64,000 nt of DNA from assembly GCA_022494885.1 (NCBI GenBank), contig JAGVSM010004272.1, forward strand, positions 1 through 64,000, read 5' to 3'. The notes below the pieces were generated by a model, which saw only the letters and a list, made by a program, of their open reading frames with translations, had not been told where the DNA came from and did no database searches. The position numbers were made by a program, and so were the translations under genes. Source of the DNA: Micrasema longulum (taxonomy: Eukaryota > Arthropoda > Insecta > Trichoptera > Brachycentridae). This document shows, one piece after another, positions 11,880 to 23,549 of this stretch (positions within the stretch are counted from its first letter, which is position 1; each line of letters begins with the position of its first letter).

Positions 11880-12390
11880 TGGAAGTGCACAACGGAGTTT
11901 TAGTCCAAACACTTATGTACGGAAGTGAAACATGAAGCTGGCAGAGAGAAGATGAAAGCCGAGTGAACGCGGTTGAAATACGTATGATAAAATCATTAAA
12001 TAAACATTAGTATATATATTAATGTATGAAGGGGTTACGAATGATAAAATCAGACCAGAGTGTAAATCTGAGTCAAGTATAATTGATAAGATTAAGAAAG
12101 AGTCTCTGAGATGGTTTGGTCATATAGAACGAATGGATGACAAAAAAACGGTAATACTAGTATATATGGCAAAAATGAACGGTAACGTAAGACTAGGGTG
12201 ATCAAGAAAGACCAGGGAATCAGATAAACCAAAATCTTAAGTCTGTTCATGTAAAAAGCAGACAGATCCGAAGGGCATGTATGACAAGATCTATGAATGT
12301 GAAAGAAGCAAGGAATATATGCCAGGATATACATGTGTGGTGGTTCAATATGTCTGCCTACCCCTACGGGGAAGTGGCGTAATGGTGATA
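11880..12390 (+). pseudogene. LINE ORF2 C-terminal remnant (RTE/Jockey-like)
   Basis: Translation gives GVLVQTLMYGSET-SWQRED then SRVNAVEIRMIKS. After a gap it gives IDKIKKESLRWFGHIERMDD, a stretch with two stops, and a TRSMNVKEARNICQDIHVW-like end at 12,285-12,345. YGSE.W, RWFGH.ERM and the end block are standard landmarks of the region after the RT in several LINE clades. Stops and frame changes show decay. The 113-codon minus-strand frame at 12,092-12,433 is a shadow. Confidence 0.65.
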
Positions 12391-12699
12391 TTAATATTTT
12401 AAAAAACTTATTCAAATTCTTTTTTAGAAACAAAATTGTGTAATATAAATGAGAGATTAAAAATAATTTTAAAAATGAATATTTACGTAACTGATATTGC
12501 CGCTGAACGACGATATGTAAACAGAAAGAAAAAAATATTATATTTTTATTTATTTTATTTTATTTATTAGAGATGTCAATAGTAATACATATAAAACAAA
12601 TATAACAAATAAAATATAACTTGCACATTATAGTGCAATCTCGCACACTCACGCACCCTAGCACACGTATATTATATTTCGATGATTTAGTGTCACGCT
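12391..12699. other. A+T-rich spacer, TTTAT repeats
   Basis: TTTATTTATTTTAT-type simple sequence lies at about 12,541-12,570. Nothing else is recognised. Confidence 0.5.
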
Positions 12700-12842
12700 A
12701 CAAGGTGCTATTCAGACCATAGAGTTTTGAGGTACAGAAAACACCTTTAAAATTAAAATTCATTCTTGACTTTTCCGAGTATGAAACCCAGAACCTCTTG
12801 TATGTTAACATAACGCACTAACCGCTTTATAACTAAGAGAAG
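12700..12842 (-). mobile_element. SINE family S1, 5' part, reversed
   Basis: GAAACCCAGAACCTCTTG, then AACGCACTAACCGCTT, correspond base for base in order to the reversed tRNA-like head of S1 at 62,230-62,280. The AAAACACCTTT block of the body lies beside it. The copy is diverged. Confidence 0.5.
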
Positions 12843-13404
12843 GAAAAAAACTTTTTCCGTCTTCTGAACCTACTGTTTTTAACACAATATAAATTATATA
12901 AAAAACCACGTTCAAGAAAATACATTTGTTGATACTAGTTGGTCCACATACTTGCAAGAATAAGATAAACATTTCAAGACATTTAGCTTTTTAAAATCCA
13001 TAAAAATTAATTATTTTTCTCAGAATAGGTATACCTACCCTTAAAAGCTTTTTGTTGAATAAAAACGTTTAAATATTTCGTTAAAGTGGAAATAAGATTG
13101 GAAAGTTCATTAATCAAACCTTAAAACCGATGATTAATTACGTACATATATACCGACTCTATGTTACCAAAAAAACTTGTATAAAGGCTGTTCCTTTAAT
13201 TTAATGATTTAAAGAGTACTTTTACTTTTATTTATTATATTACTTATTCATTTTAGAATTATAACATATAAATGCACTGAATTGTCTAAATAATTACAGT
13301 GGTTGTAGAAATATTTTTTGAATGAATTTCACCATCGCCTATAAGTTATCATTATATAAATTAACTGCTTTTTAATCAATTAATTGAGCCATAAATTAAG
13401 TACA
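12843..13404. other. A+T-rich spacer, nothing recognised
   Basis: No motif is seen. Confidence 0.5.
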
Positions 13405-13680
13405 ACAGAGAAGAAAAACATTTTTGAAAAGAGAATACGGAAGTCTATGAATTTACAGGGCTTAAGACTTACCATTGGCTGGTTTTAGTGGTCACTTTAC
13501 ACAATGTGTAAAATTATTCATTTCGTCTATCTTTCAATATTCAAATTTCTTCAACTCTTCCATCAGTTGACTTCTGTGAGGTAATCGAGTTGAAATCTTT
13601 ATAACGTGGGTGAGATCATCCAGCTGGACCATCTTACCTACTAGGTAACGAATGACACTAATTTTTCAATGAAATATTTT
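13405..13680 (-). repeat. family A repeat, reversed copy
   Basis: TTTACAGGGCTTAAGACTT, GGTCACTTTACACAATGTG and the TTCAACTCTTCCATCAGTTG block give the family A order in reverse. The dyad is imperfect here. Confidence 0.65.
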
Positions 13681-13789
13681 TTTAATACCAGTTTGTTAAA
13701 TCAATAATGTTTTTAGTATGTCCGATGTTTGTACATAAGCTAGATTATTTCCCTAGGGAGTCATTTTGATTTCAATTCCACAAGAAATG

Positions 13790-14062
13790 TGGATGTTACA
13801 CAGTGTGTAATGTGGCCACTTAAAGCAGCCAATGCCTAGTCACAAGCCCAGTAAATGCCTAAACTTCCATATTCCCTTCTCTAAAATGATTTCTCTCTAT
13901 GCTGCAATAAATTTAGATTTAAAAAACTCCCTAGAAAGAAAATCCAACCTGTCAACAAACATGTGTACATACTCGAAACATTTAAAAAACAATTTATCAC
14001 TCAATTTTCATAACTGAGATAAATAAAGGGACAAATTTTATTTTAACCTCAGTCGAATGATA
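13790..14062 (+). repeat. family A repeat, forward copy
   Basis: The dyad TTACACAGTGTGTAA lies at 13,797-13,811, followed by TGTGGCCACTTAAAGCAGCC. From about 13,875 to 14,027 the copy differs from 8289-8440 at only about two positions, whereas the preceding 80 bases differ at more than ten. The 61-codon open frame at 13,832-14,017 is part of the repeat. Confidence 0.75.
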
Positions 14063-14134
14063 TTCATTCAAAAAGCATTAAAATAGGACACCATGTTTTT
14101 TTACATATTAGTACTTCTTTGGCTCATGTTTTAA

Positions 14135-14705
14135 AGTTAAATCGTAGTATTAACACATTATAACAGAGATAAAGGACATTTTAGAGAAGGTAGCATAGAT
14201 GTCTAAGCATTTACAGGGCTTATGACCTGTTAATAGCTGGTTTAAGTGGCCACTTTACACACTCCTTGTCCACTAGTCTCTGTCTACAAAAATTTGGACA
14301 AACTCAAAACTTTTTGATAAATCCACCTGGTCAACTAAGAATTATAGAAATTGAAAAAAAAAAAATCAGGCGTTACCTAGTATGTAGGTGAACTAATTCA
14401 ATTAGATGAATCTCACCCGCACAAATAAGAGTTTCAGCTCTTTAACTTCACAGACATTAACAGATAAAATAATTGAAGGAATACAGATGTTCAACTATAG
14501 ACAGAATGGTGAATGTTACACAGTGTGTAAAAGGGCCACTTAAACCAGCCAATGCAAATCAGAAGCCTTGTATATGCCTTGACTTCTATGTTACCTTCTC
14601 TTTGATGTTCTTCATCTCTGAAAATGTACATATTAACAGCTCCCTAGGGAGTTAAATCCAGTAATTGTCTACAAAAATTTGAACAAACTCAAAATATTGA
14701 TGGTA
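14135..14705. repeat. family A composite (reversed piece plus 1.3 forward units)
   Basis: 14,140-14,265 is a reversed piece (TTTACAGGGCTTATGACCTG). From 14,266 a full forward unit runs to about 14,640, including GGCGTTACCTAGTATGTAGG, the dyad TTACACAGTGTGTAA (14,516-14,530) and ACCAGCCAATG. The next unit begins with the perfect 12-base palindrome CTCCCTAGGGAG at 14,640-14,651. The spacing between equivalent points is about 380 bases. Confidence 0.75.
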
Positions 14706-15084
14706 ATAGCATTCATTATTTTTAGTATTTGAAGCACTAACTTATGGAACATTATTATTCTTTATATAAGTTTGTAATTAACCGAGAAGAAGGTTTGATA
14801 TTTTTGCCGTAAGTTGATAGTTATTAAGTTATAAAAAAATATAGTAGAACAAAAAATACAAAGTTATTTCATTTTAACATATTTAAAGGATGTATATTTA
14901 AAGTTGCAGGTATATTTTTGAGTTTTCAATATAAATTTAATATTTGAAGCTCTAACTTTGTGATTATTTATTTTTATAAAATAATTAAAAACAACTTTCT
15001 TTTTAACCACTTATTTGTGTTCATTAAAAGTTCTTAGCAACAAATCTGTTTTCATTTATTTTATTTTAAATGATTCAATACTGA
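14706..15084. other. A+T-rich spacer, nothing recognised
   Basis: No motif is seen. Confidence 0.5.
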
Positions 15085-15235
15085 TTGTTAACGCATTACA
15101 ACAGAGATGAAAAACTGTTTAGATAAGGGAATATAGAAGTCTAGGCATCTACAGGGCTTATGACCTGTCATAGGCTAGTCTAAGTGGCCACCTTACACAC
15201 TGTGTAACATTCACCGTTCTGCCTATTATATCTAA
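15085..15235 (-). repeat. family A repeat, reversed 3' part
   Basis: ATTACAACAGAGATGAAAAA, then CTACAGGGCTTATGACCTGT and TTACACACTGTGTAACATTC follow the reversed family order. The copy stops directly against a fragment of the palindrome family at 15,236. Confidence 0.75.
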
Positions 15236-15298
15236 ATATAAGTTATTACATCATTACAATGGGATCCCATTAAAAATTGTAAATAAATAATTTTACCC
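15236..15298 (+). repeat. fragment of the 38.5-kb palindrome family
   Basis: ATAAGTTATTACATCATTAC plus AATGG.ATCCCAT and ATTGT.AATAAATAATTT match 38,918-38,980. Only this outer edge of the family is present. Confidence 0.7.
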
Positions 15299-15425
15299 AA
15301 TTGATACAAATGTGTAAAACGACCACAAATATCACTCAATGTCAGGTCGTAGGCTCTGAAAAAGTCAAAACTTCCATAATCCCTTCTTAAAAATATTTTC
15401 AATTTCTATCATAATTAATTTAGTG
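15299..15425 (+). repeat. family A repeat, diverged fragment
   Basis: GTGTAAAACGACCAC, then AATGTCAGGTCGTAGGCTCTG and ACTTCCATAATCCCTTCT correspond to the middle of the unit with many changes. Confidence 0.5.
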
Positions 15426-16261
15426 CTTTTCATGTTTTAAAAAAAATATATTTAAATAAATGTAAAACGTTATTGTACATCCTGTGCAACTAATCGCTCT
15501 ATATCCAGCAGACCATCATTAAATCTTCATAATCCCGACTATATAAGTATAGACGAAAGGGGTGGATGAAAATATAGGTTCTTGTAAAAAGGATGTCATC
15601 TGCCTGAAATTTAATTAAAAACTTCCCTTCATGGTAGACATCTAAAGGAAGTTTGTTTTCCCAGTGGATGGTATTTCTCCCTTTTTTTTATAAGGAATTT
15701 TCAATTAAACCCGATTGAATGTAGAACTCGCTGAATCTATTGCAAGAGTAATTGATTGTCAGTTATATGTGAAAGATTTTTCCCAAAATAAAAAAAATAT
15801 TGAGATAAAGATAGTTTGATAGATAGATGTTTGTTAAATTTTTGAAACATCGGAATATTTATATTTGTTTTTAAAAAAAAATATGTTATTTCACGTCCGT
15901 CTGTCTCACAAGTAAACATCCTGAAAATGAAAATTGACTACTTAAATCAAATGTAGTTCAAGTGCACTACGTGGTTGGTTAGAATTTTTTATTCCAATGT
16001 TTGAGGTCCAGAATTCGATTTCCCGTAAAGTGTAACAAAACATGAAATATAATTTTATGAGGTCATTTTATGGGACAATTTTGTTTTATAGTTTAAGACT
16101 CGACCAAAACCGTAAGAACGACTATCTTAATATTTTATTTATTATATGTTCAAATGACATCATGTATTTAAGTACAAATAATAAAAGTCTAAACTTTTCG
16201 ATTTGTTTTAATGGGGTGGAAACATATACAATAAAGACAAAAGGACGCAACATAATATATG
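15426..16261. other. no gene recognised; possible decayed tRNA-like patch
   Basis: A weak tRNA-like string with an AATTCGATTTCCCG box B-like core lies at about 15,965-16,030. It may be an old SINE head. No coding motif is seen. Confidence 0.4.
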
Positions 16262-16502
16262 CCGTTGAAGTGTGATGCTGGAGGCGTATGCTGAGAAAAC
16301 CCTTAACAGCAGATTTAAGCGAAAAAGAGGACAACGAAGATCTTCTACGCGCTGGTCAGACCAGATATAAACTGCTATAGGCATTTTCTTTGTGACTGCT
16401 CTCAGAAATGTGGGGTGCCAAGACAAAAAGAATACTGCAGTTTCAAGAATACGACATGGTGATCACGTTCCTCAGTCATCAAGGACTGACTAAGAAGAAG
16501 AT
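16262..16502 (+). pseudogene. LINE 3' coding tail (RTE-like)
   Basis: Translation gives a RRMLRKPLTADLS-like start, KRKRGQRRSSTRWSDQI, a stop, then TAIGIFFVTALRNVGCQDK and HGDHVPQSSRTD. The R.RGRQ..RW.D.I word followed by a short hydrophobic-basic tail is how several RTE-like ORF2 proteins end. Stops are present and no RT core is left. Confidence 0.6.
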
Positions 16503-17734
16503 TTTTAGTTTATATTTATTCAATAATAACCGTTTACTTCTAATGTATGGTTAGTTATTTGTTTATAGTAAAGTAGTATTGTTTTTGAAATTATAGTCGT
16601 TAAACATTGGTAAATAATAACTTAAAATAAATAAATGCTAAAATTTCCATCTTAGATCAGGCTGAGGCATAGATATTTACAGACAAACCTAACCAGAAGA
16701 TACTCCATATTCATTTCTAATCCAATAGTTAAAAATTGATTCCTTGAGAATGAATGTGTATCTTTATCAGATTAAAATACGGATATTGCTAGTTAGATAC
16801 TGAACAAAAATATATGATAAATTTATATAGTTATAGTTATATTAAGAACGGGAACATGTCTTCATTTGTTTATTATATGGGAGATTTTTAAATTCTTACC
16901 TTAACTTTTTCTGTGTTGCTAGATTTTTCTTTGGCAGTTCTTAGCAGGCTGCGAAATTTTAGGCAATTTTTAGGAACACTCATTTTCATTACTATCGTCT
17001 CGATAATTTTGATAATTGCTCGTGTCTAAGTAAGTCTTTCATTAAACTTCAAACATATGTCTTCGAGTGTGGGAAATTTAAAATTGTTCGGGATACCTCG
17101 ACGCGTAGTTGAAAATTATGTAGGTATGCATTGGTCGAGTATTGTCACAACTTTTACATCCATTAAACATACAATCACTGTTCACTTCCCACATCAGTAT
17201 TCTTTGATTATTCGCCACATTGCGACCCGTGTCATACATCGCGCATTTATTTTGTTGAACGTGTGCTGCATCATAAACTTTGTTTCCACCAACCACCAGT
17301 GTTGAGCTCTATCAAGGTACCAGTTTTTGAGCTGGTGCCGCTTGCAAATGACCATTCTGACCACAGCAAATCCATCAAGAACGAAGATAAGGTTAGTGGC
17401 CTCTATTCCTAATCCATTTCATTTGTTGGGGTTGAGACCGATTGACACTGCATACCGCATATCGAAGACTGATTTCATCAGAATTAAATACAGTCCACTT
17501 CGCTAAATAATATGGCAATTTCTCACCCCGCATCCACGTGGGAATTTGTTTTTCCATTGACGCGTAAAGGACGTACAAAAACTAGCGTTTTTACGCGATA
17601 TTTTTGTATGGCCAGCCTTCTGAATACGAAAACGGAGTGCGCTTTAACGTGCTGGTAGTAAACATGAAATGTTTTGTGTGTAAAATCTTACTCTAATTTA
17701 AATCTGTTTCCGTAATATTACAAAATGAAGGTCT
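16503..17734. other. no gene recognised
   Basis: 17,057-17,600 is somewhat richer in G+C and has open frames on both strands of 60-82 codons. A minus-strand stretch reading LAKWTVFNSDE distantly recalls the FSDE word of Tc1-like transposases, but what follows does not, so it is not called. Confidence 0.4.
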
Positions 17735-18060
17735 CTGATTAACATTCCAATGTATAGGACCAATCTGCCAATGGTTATGCCTGTTGGAAGGACTGTCTAT
17801 ATGTTGAGCAATATTATTTTGGACATTGACATTTTTTACGTCTCTGAGGGAGTTTTTCGTTACAAGATTCTCTTACTTGTTTTATATATTATTCTCTGGA
17901 TATTATGCATACTTATGAGTTATTTGTTTATATCCCTAATTTTACCTTTATATTTTAATTATTTCTACATGTATGAATTCAGATATTCGATTTTAGAATG
18001 AACGTATATATGAATCAATGAAATTTGATTAAATAAAAATTGAATTGCATAAAATTGAGT
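17735..18060 (+). pseudogene. LINE ORF2 tail and 3' end, same subfamily as 4870-5375
   Basis: The frame starting at 17,750 reads YRTNLPMVMPVGRTVYMLSN then LDIDIFYVSEG. This parallels the RSNLLMVMPV and DIDLFHVSEE blocks of the copy at 4893. A run with TTGATTAAATAAAAATTGAATT lies at the 3' end (about 18,026-18,047). Only the last part of the protein is left. Confidence 0.65.
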
Positions 18061-18755
18061 CTCAAGTTTATGTTTTTTGTAAACTTTATTTTAACACCAC
18101 TTACGTTTTTTGTTAGTTTTGAAGAAGATTATTAAGTTTGTTACTGGTTCCTTTATTTTCAAATAAAAAAAAGTTGTATCTTGGTTGCGAATCAGTCAGT
18201 CAACATGGTTAAGTGAAGTAGTGTGGAAGTGTTATTATATTTAGCTAACCACTTGTGTAAACGAATGTTTAGGTTTCAAAGTGTTCTGTTTTACAATGCT
18301 AATGAAATATTAGCATGGCGCATACAATTGTGCACTTTTTCATTGAGTTTCCGCTTTGAAGCGTTGATAAACCGTTAAGTGGGGTTAGTATGAGTTTGTT
18401 GTAGAGTGAAGCATCCAACTACTTGAGCAGAGTTAAAGTTCACGCCTGTTAACGAACTGCATGCCACTACCGAGATACATCTCTAGAGAGATTATAATGC
18501 GGAACGCTTACCTCTGAAAACTTCTTGTTTGTAATATCAGGCAGACTCTGTTCCGCGAAGCCAAATAACTTCATTTTATTAGACTAGAGAAGGTCTTAAT
18601 ACATACAAAACAAACTTCGACTAATATAAGTAAATATTCGTGCGGTACGGATAAAAGTATGACAATGATGATTATAATGAGAGAAGAAAAATTATAGATT
18701 TACTGAATTTATTTAAGATTGTTAACTTTACATGGAACTGACCAAATCTATTAGC
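18061..18755. other. no gene recognised
   Basis: No coding motif or clear repeat is seen. Confidence 0.5.
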
Positions 18756-18759
18756 ACTC

Positions 18760-19075
18760 ATTAACTTCAAGGTACCTGGACGAAAGACTTGTCAACTACC
18801 TTCGTTTAGTTGCAACAATTCGCGAACAGAATACTCTTATAATGGTATTCTGAATCGACTACGTGTACTTGGCAATAACTATTCCGACGTTGCTGATATT
18901 TTTAACATAAAGTATGGTTTATTTATATATACTCTATTTAATCATGTCAAAGATGGTGAACGGTATTTTCATTTCTTAGATTATAGTGCTTTCTATGTTC
19001 CTTTTTGAATGAGTACTATTGTTTATCATCTTTGTAAATAAAATAGTAACTATTTAACATAAAACTTTTCAATTT
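18760..19075 (+). pseudogene. LINE ORF2 tail and 3' UTR
   Basis: One frame (about 18,822-18,925) reads RTEYSYNGILNRLRVLGNNY then SDVADIFNI. R-T-x-Y-x-x-N-x-x-x-x-R with a DIFNI end is the standard last block of Jockey-like ORF2 proteins. An A+T-rich 3' UTR with AAATAAAATAG follows. Confidence 0.6.
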
Positions 19076-19195
19076 GATTTTAGTGTTTTTCACAATTATA
19101 TTGAAGTGTTTATATTCTTTCAATTAAGTATCTTTGTTGGGTAAAAGGTACTGCGTGTCGTGTTTATTTATACGTTAGTAAATAAATAAATAATA

Positions 19196-19285
19196 TCATC
19201 ATCATTATCACACCCTTACCCTCACTCGATCGTGCAGGGGTGCTGCGTCGGTACAGAAATTCACTGTATCTTGATCACATGTTAC
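19196..19285 (-). mobile_element. SINE family S1, 3' part, reversed
   Basis: TCATCATCATTATC, a GGTGCTGCGTCGGTAC block, CACTGTATCTTGATCACATG and TTACTCGAA match the reversed 3' half of S1 (compare 44,370-44,450). The copy stops where the TTTA-rich LINE tail begins. Confidence 0.6.
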
Positions 19286-19298
19286 TCGAAAATAAAGT

Positions 19299-19990
19299 TT
19301 TATTTATTTATTTATTTATGTATTTAAACGCCTTTTGGGCTTTTACATGTTTTACATACATATTTACAAATAAAGACAGACATGTATTTTACAAAGTAGC
19401 AAAAAATATACAAATGATTTTTTTTAATAAAAAGAAAAATATCAAACATATCATGTTTACATATTAGTATACAAGTGGAAAGAACAGAAGTGCATGTTTA
19501 AATATGAAGACAGAAATGCATTTTACGCAAAGAAAGGAGCAAAAATAAAAATGAATTAAGAAGAGAAAAAAAAAAAAAAAATAAAACTTAGAAATCATAA
19601 CATATAAGTAGAAAATAAATGAGGATACATACTGATACATACATATATTGTAGTGGAGAACAGGAGTACTTTTTTGCGTATAGGTTGTATTAAAATAATC
19701 TTAAAATTAGAACAAGTTAAAAAATAATTATTTAGAATACATATATAAGTCAATCAACGGTAAACAGTTGAAATCAACATAGTATTATTCAGGTATAACA
19801 ATTTGAAGAAAGTAAGTTCATACACTGCCTTTTAAAATTCAAAAGTGTTATATTAAATATATCTGCATCATTTGCGTACTCATTTGCAAATGTATAAATT
19901 CTCCTTGTTGGCGAGTGTGCATTGTAGTTTGTTGTAGGTATATTTACATTTAATAGTTTAGTAAATCGGGTAACCCGGCCCAGAGCTCGC
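19299..19990 (-). pseudogene. LINE ORF2 tail, 3' UTR and TAAA tail
   Basis: On the minus strand the frame 19,789-19,992 contains LLNVNIPTTNYNAHSPTRRI then YANDADIFNI and NFKRQC, the usual C-terminus of Jockey-like ORF2 proteins (VP..TNY...SP..R and DIFN). About 470 bases of 3' UTR follow, ending in a TAAA repeat (plus strand TTTATTTATTTATTTATTTA, 19,301-19,320). The insertion abuts a broken S1 SINE, so the LINE probably landed in it. Confidence 0.65.
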
Positions 19991-20563
19991 AAGTTATTTA
20001 GATGTTAGTGTTACGAATTCATTACCAGTCCAAGAATAATGAAATGTAACATTTAGGGGATCCTTAAGCACACTCTCCACCCGCAGCTATTATAAAGTCC
20101 TGAGGGACTCGCTGTCAGCTGCGCACAGAGGAATTTAATCAATAATATTCCTAAGGAATACAAACTCTATGCCGATTAAGGGGGGCAGATTAAGATGTAT
20201 GAACAGGGGCTAACACATCGTCTCCACTCCTCAGAATCCCCTCAATGTCTGATTTTTTAATTTAAAAATAGAGTATTAACGCAAAAAAACATGCACAAAA
20301 ATAATGACTTAAAACTATGATAACAAAGAACACACTAAAAATTTTCAAGAAAAAAATAAATTTATGCATATTGAAATTAAAAAAAATATTCAGATTTTTA
20401 CAGTGCAAACGAAAACAAAATATATATTTTCATGGAGAAATATAAAACTACAAAAAACGTAATTAAAAACACGGTTATCTTCAATCAGAAAGCGGCCTTG
20501 AATACTTCCTTGGTGAACAGAAGCAGAATTATATATTGCAATGTTAAACCACATTTAGTATCC
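19991..20563. other. no gene; short shared word with 40,018
   Basis: GGATCCTTAAGCACAC at about 20,059 is also found at 40,018. A TTATAAAGTCC string follows in the first. The two places may be ends of one unrecognised repeat. Nothing else is seen. Confidence 0.4.
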
Positions 20564-20808
20564 GCCTCGTGGTGAAGTGGTCAGCACCTTTGCCAACAAC
20601 GCAAGAGGTCACGGGTTTGATTCCCGACATGGTCGACATGAAATATGTACAAAAAAAGGGTTGTGCAAAGCAATGTATCATAGCACCCGAAGCGTAAGCA
20701 TTTCACCCATATGTTATAAAACCGAGATCAAGATACGCTGCGATTGTTGTACTAATGCAGTACCCTATGCGCCATGAGGTGCGGAAAGGGGAATGATGAT
20801 GAAAATCA
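20564..20808 (+). mobile_element. SINE family S1, full-length copy
   Basis: The head is tRNA-like: box A in CTCGTGGTGAAGTGG and box B in GGGTTTGATTCCC. The body has the CCGAAGCGTAAGC block and GATCAAGATACGCTGCGATT, then AATGCAGTACCCTATGC and GGTGCGGAAAGG. It ends in GATGATGA. The copy is slightly diverged but complete. Confidence 0.8.
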
Positions 20809-20811
20809 ATA

Positions 20812-20890
20812 TTTTATGTCAACACTGCTAGCGATCGAACATGGGACCTCAAAAATGGCTAGGCTAATGCACCAATTGCTACACTACGAG
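20812..20890 (-). mobile_element. SINE S1 head, reversed and decayed
   Basis: GATCGAACATGGGACCTC, then GGCTAGGCTAATGCACC and CTACACTACGAG follow the reversed tRNA-like head of S1. It lies immediately next to the full copy, tail to tail. Confidence 0.45.
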
Positions 20891-21717
20891 AACTCACCTC
20901 GATTTTCTTTTTCAGGGATTTTAGCTCAGAGTAGCCATCGAGTCGAAAACACTTGTCCACGATTCTATTTTACATACAAATTTCTAGATTCTTAATCCAC
21001 TCGTGTAACGTTACAAACATACAAGTAGTATAAAATATTTTACCGTTGGTGTACTGATTTTTGAAAACAAGTTAAAAATGCAGTTTACGCCATTTTTCGA
21101 GCTCAGATTCTGACTGGGATTCATGTTGTATTGTTGTGTTGATTGTATTATTCATGGAGGCAATACATACATATTAAAATTTACTGAAAGACTCACGGCA
21201 ATAATCAAAATGAAATATATTTTTACCGTATATTATTGACACATGTTTATGACATGAAGCAAATGTATTACATGCCATCAAGAGGAATATTTAATTTACA
21301 ATTTTTCAGTATTTTCTAAGTCTACTGTACTTTAGTATGTGCGTAATATTTCTGAACATTTACAACATATTTGACAGTTTAAGACAGTGTACATAGCCAC
21401 AGAATTTGATTTATAGTTTAACTTCATCGAAAATTATTTTCCAGACACTGTTAGTCAACTGACAAAATTTTATTGAAAACCATTATTCATTCAGATAGAG
21501 TACATTCTGCGCTACACCGCGCTTGTCAAAATATAACCTCCGTATTAGAATAACAGCAAAAGGATTGTATGACTTGTTAACTTTCAACGAATTAAATTGC
21601 CGCATTGAAAGAAAAAGACGGAAAAAAAACTTAAGAAAATAAAATAAGTTAATTTAATTGTACAACAAAGTTTTTCGAAAATGAAGGAATAAAAATTGTT
21701 TTTTATAAAAATGAAAT
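20891..21717. other. no gene recognised
   Basis: No coding motif or clear repeat is seen. Confidence 0.5.
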
Positions 21718-22332
21718 ATTTATTTATTTATAAACGGACACAGTCTATATATAGAATTTAGAGGTTTTAAATATAACAATAAAAGAATAGTTAAACACAT
21801 TTTTAAAAAAAACATAGCATTGACAAACATAAGGGACATCAAGACAAGATCTGAACTATTTATTTAGTGTTCGTTTAAATCGCTGGAAACTTAAACCAAA
21901 AAAGTCAAAATCTTACATTGAGTTAACAATACAACAAAAACGAGTCATTGGAGATTTAAGGCAATAAGAATTGAACAGTATTTCATTGTTTTTCAACATA
22001 CGAGTATGAATATTGAATTTTACTTGTTCCAGTAATGAAAAACCATTGATTATACCATTTAGTATGCCGAACATATATATGGAATCAATATAAGTTCTAC
22101 GTTTTTGTAGACTAGAAATATTTAACATTGACCATATCAGCATAAGAATAATGACCTCTTTCTAGTCCAAGCATCAACGCTACTTTTCGAAACAAGCGAT
22201 GTTGGAATAATTCAATGTGATTTATGCGATTGACATATAATGGAGACCAGATCACGGAGGCATTTTCTAGAAGAAGGTGAATAGTTGAGCAATACAGTGT
22301 TTTGATAGTGTGAACATTATTAAAATCAGAGG
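21718..22332 (-). pseudogene. LINE ORF2 C-terminal part, 3' UTR and TAAA tail
   Basis: From about 22,325 downwards the minus strand reads VHTIKTLYCSTIHLLLENAS then VIWSPLYVNRINHIELFQHR and a region with QKRRTYIDSIYMFGILNGII. A TRFCCIVNSM end follows at 21,913. This is the LE..S.VWSP......IE..Q..F.R to RR....F.Y...NG order of Jockey-like LINEs. The 3' UTR runs to a TAAA repeat (plus TATTTATTTATTTAT) at 21,718-21,733. There is one frame change between the two coding blocks. Confidence 0.75.
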
Positions 22333-23545
22333 TTATTCTTTAACTGAAGCTAAGCAATTTTATGACTTATTTACTGTATTATCTATATGTTCACTGTACG
22401 TCCAGAATAATTATTTGTTCTCTGATGGCCTTAATTACATCATTACTACGCCACAAGTTCTTGTCCTCTTCAGAACTACACATAAATTTACTTTGCTAAC
22501 AAAGTAAGCAATGCAATGGTGTCGCTTATTGACTTTTTCTTGTTTGAGTCCTCTGGATTGGTTTGCAGTCAAGCTCTGCATCATTTTTTGCTACTCAGGT
22601 GTGTCCTTTGCAAATTTCTTTAGGTTTTATTGACTAAATAGGTGATATTCAATTCTGGTGTTAATTTAAAACAATTTATGACCGTAATGGCGTCAAATTC
22701 CTTCAGTGTGATGTTTATTAAACCCTCGAATATCGGAACTCATGGCGCGATATAAACCCATTAATCCATAGGCAATAAAGAAAGGTTTTACTGCGTTAGA
22801 TACTATAAACTGATTTCTCACATCCTGAGAATTCCGCGAATGACGTATGGTGGTGTACAGTCGCTGGTTTTTAAAATGGAACTACCATATTTTCCAATTA
22901 GCCCAAAACCTTGATATTTTAAAAATGCGTATTTTTGTTTTGTTTTATTTCTGTCATATGATTTAAATGAATCAATTTAATAAAAAACTGGGTCAAATAT
23001 GTTGTGACAGGTGTTGCGGGTTTGTTTCCCACCGGTTTGTGGTTGCTAGATAAACACCAAAGAATTTTTTTCCATAACGAGCTTGGGTATTGTTGTATAT
23101 TTTTCATGATTTTCTTCCATATTCTCACTTTTCCTCTAAAAACCGCCAAAAAAAAAGTGTAGCGGTATATTCTAGTTAATCAAATCTTTCTTCTATATTT
23201 ATAAGAACCTCGGTAAATTTTTATAATCGTACTCAATTTATGGGATGTTTATTGGGTAAACTCTTTCAAACATAAAAAGTAATATATTTTGCAACATCAT
23301 TAATTTATATTAACAATATTTTATTATGTCAAAATGTTTGACTACCACGTTCCTCACCTTTAAAGGATTAAGCAAAATTCAAATATATTTCTATCAAATT
23401 TCAACAAAGCTGAAGAACATTTATGAAAGTCAAAACATTTACAGTGCTGTTTCCAACTAATTTTATTTATTTATTTATTTTGGATAATTTATAAAGCGCC
23501 ATTTATTTGTGAAAAACACCTCAAGGGCACTGTATAATAAGCATC
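22333..23545. other. no gene recognised
   Basis: Only short frames without motif. A TTTA repeat lies at about 23,462-23,480 and may be the tail of an unrecognised LINE. Confidence 0.45.
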
Positions 23546-23549
23546 CCAT

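Noticed and set aside
12092..12433. 113-codon minus-strand open frame
   Set aside because: The plus strand carries the LINE words RWFGH.ERM here; the minus frame is a shadow.
17057..17600. Tc1/mariner transposase remnant
   Set aside because: Only a KWTVFNSDE string is suggestive. The next expected blocks and a D...D/E spacing are not seen on the minus strand.
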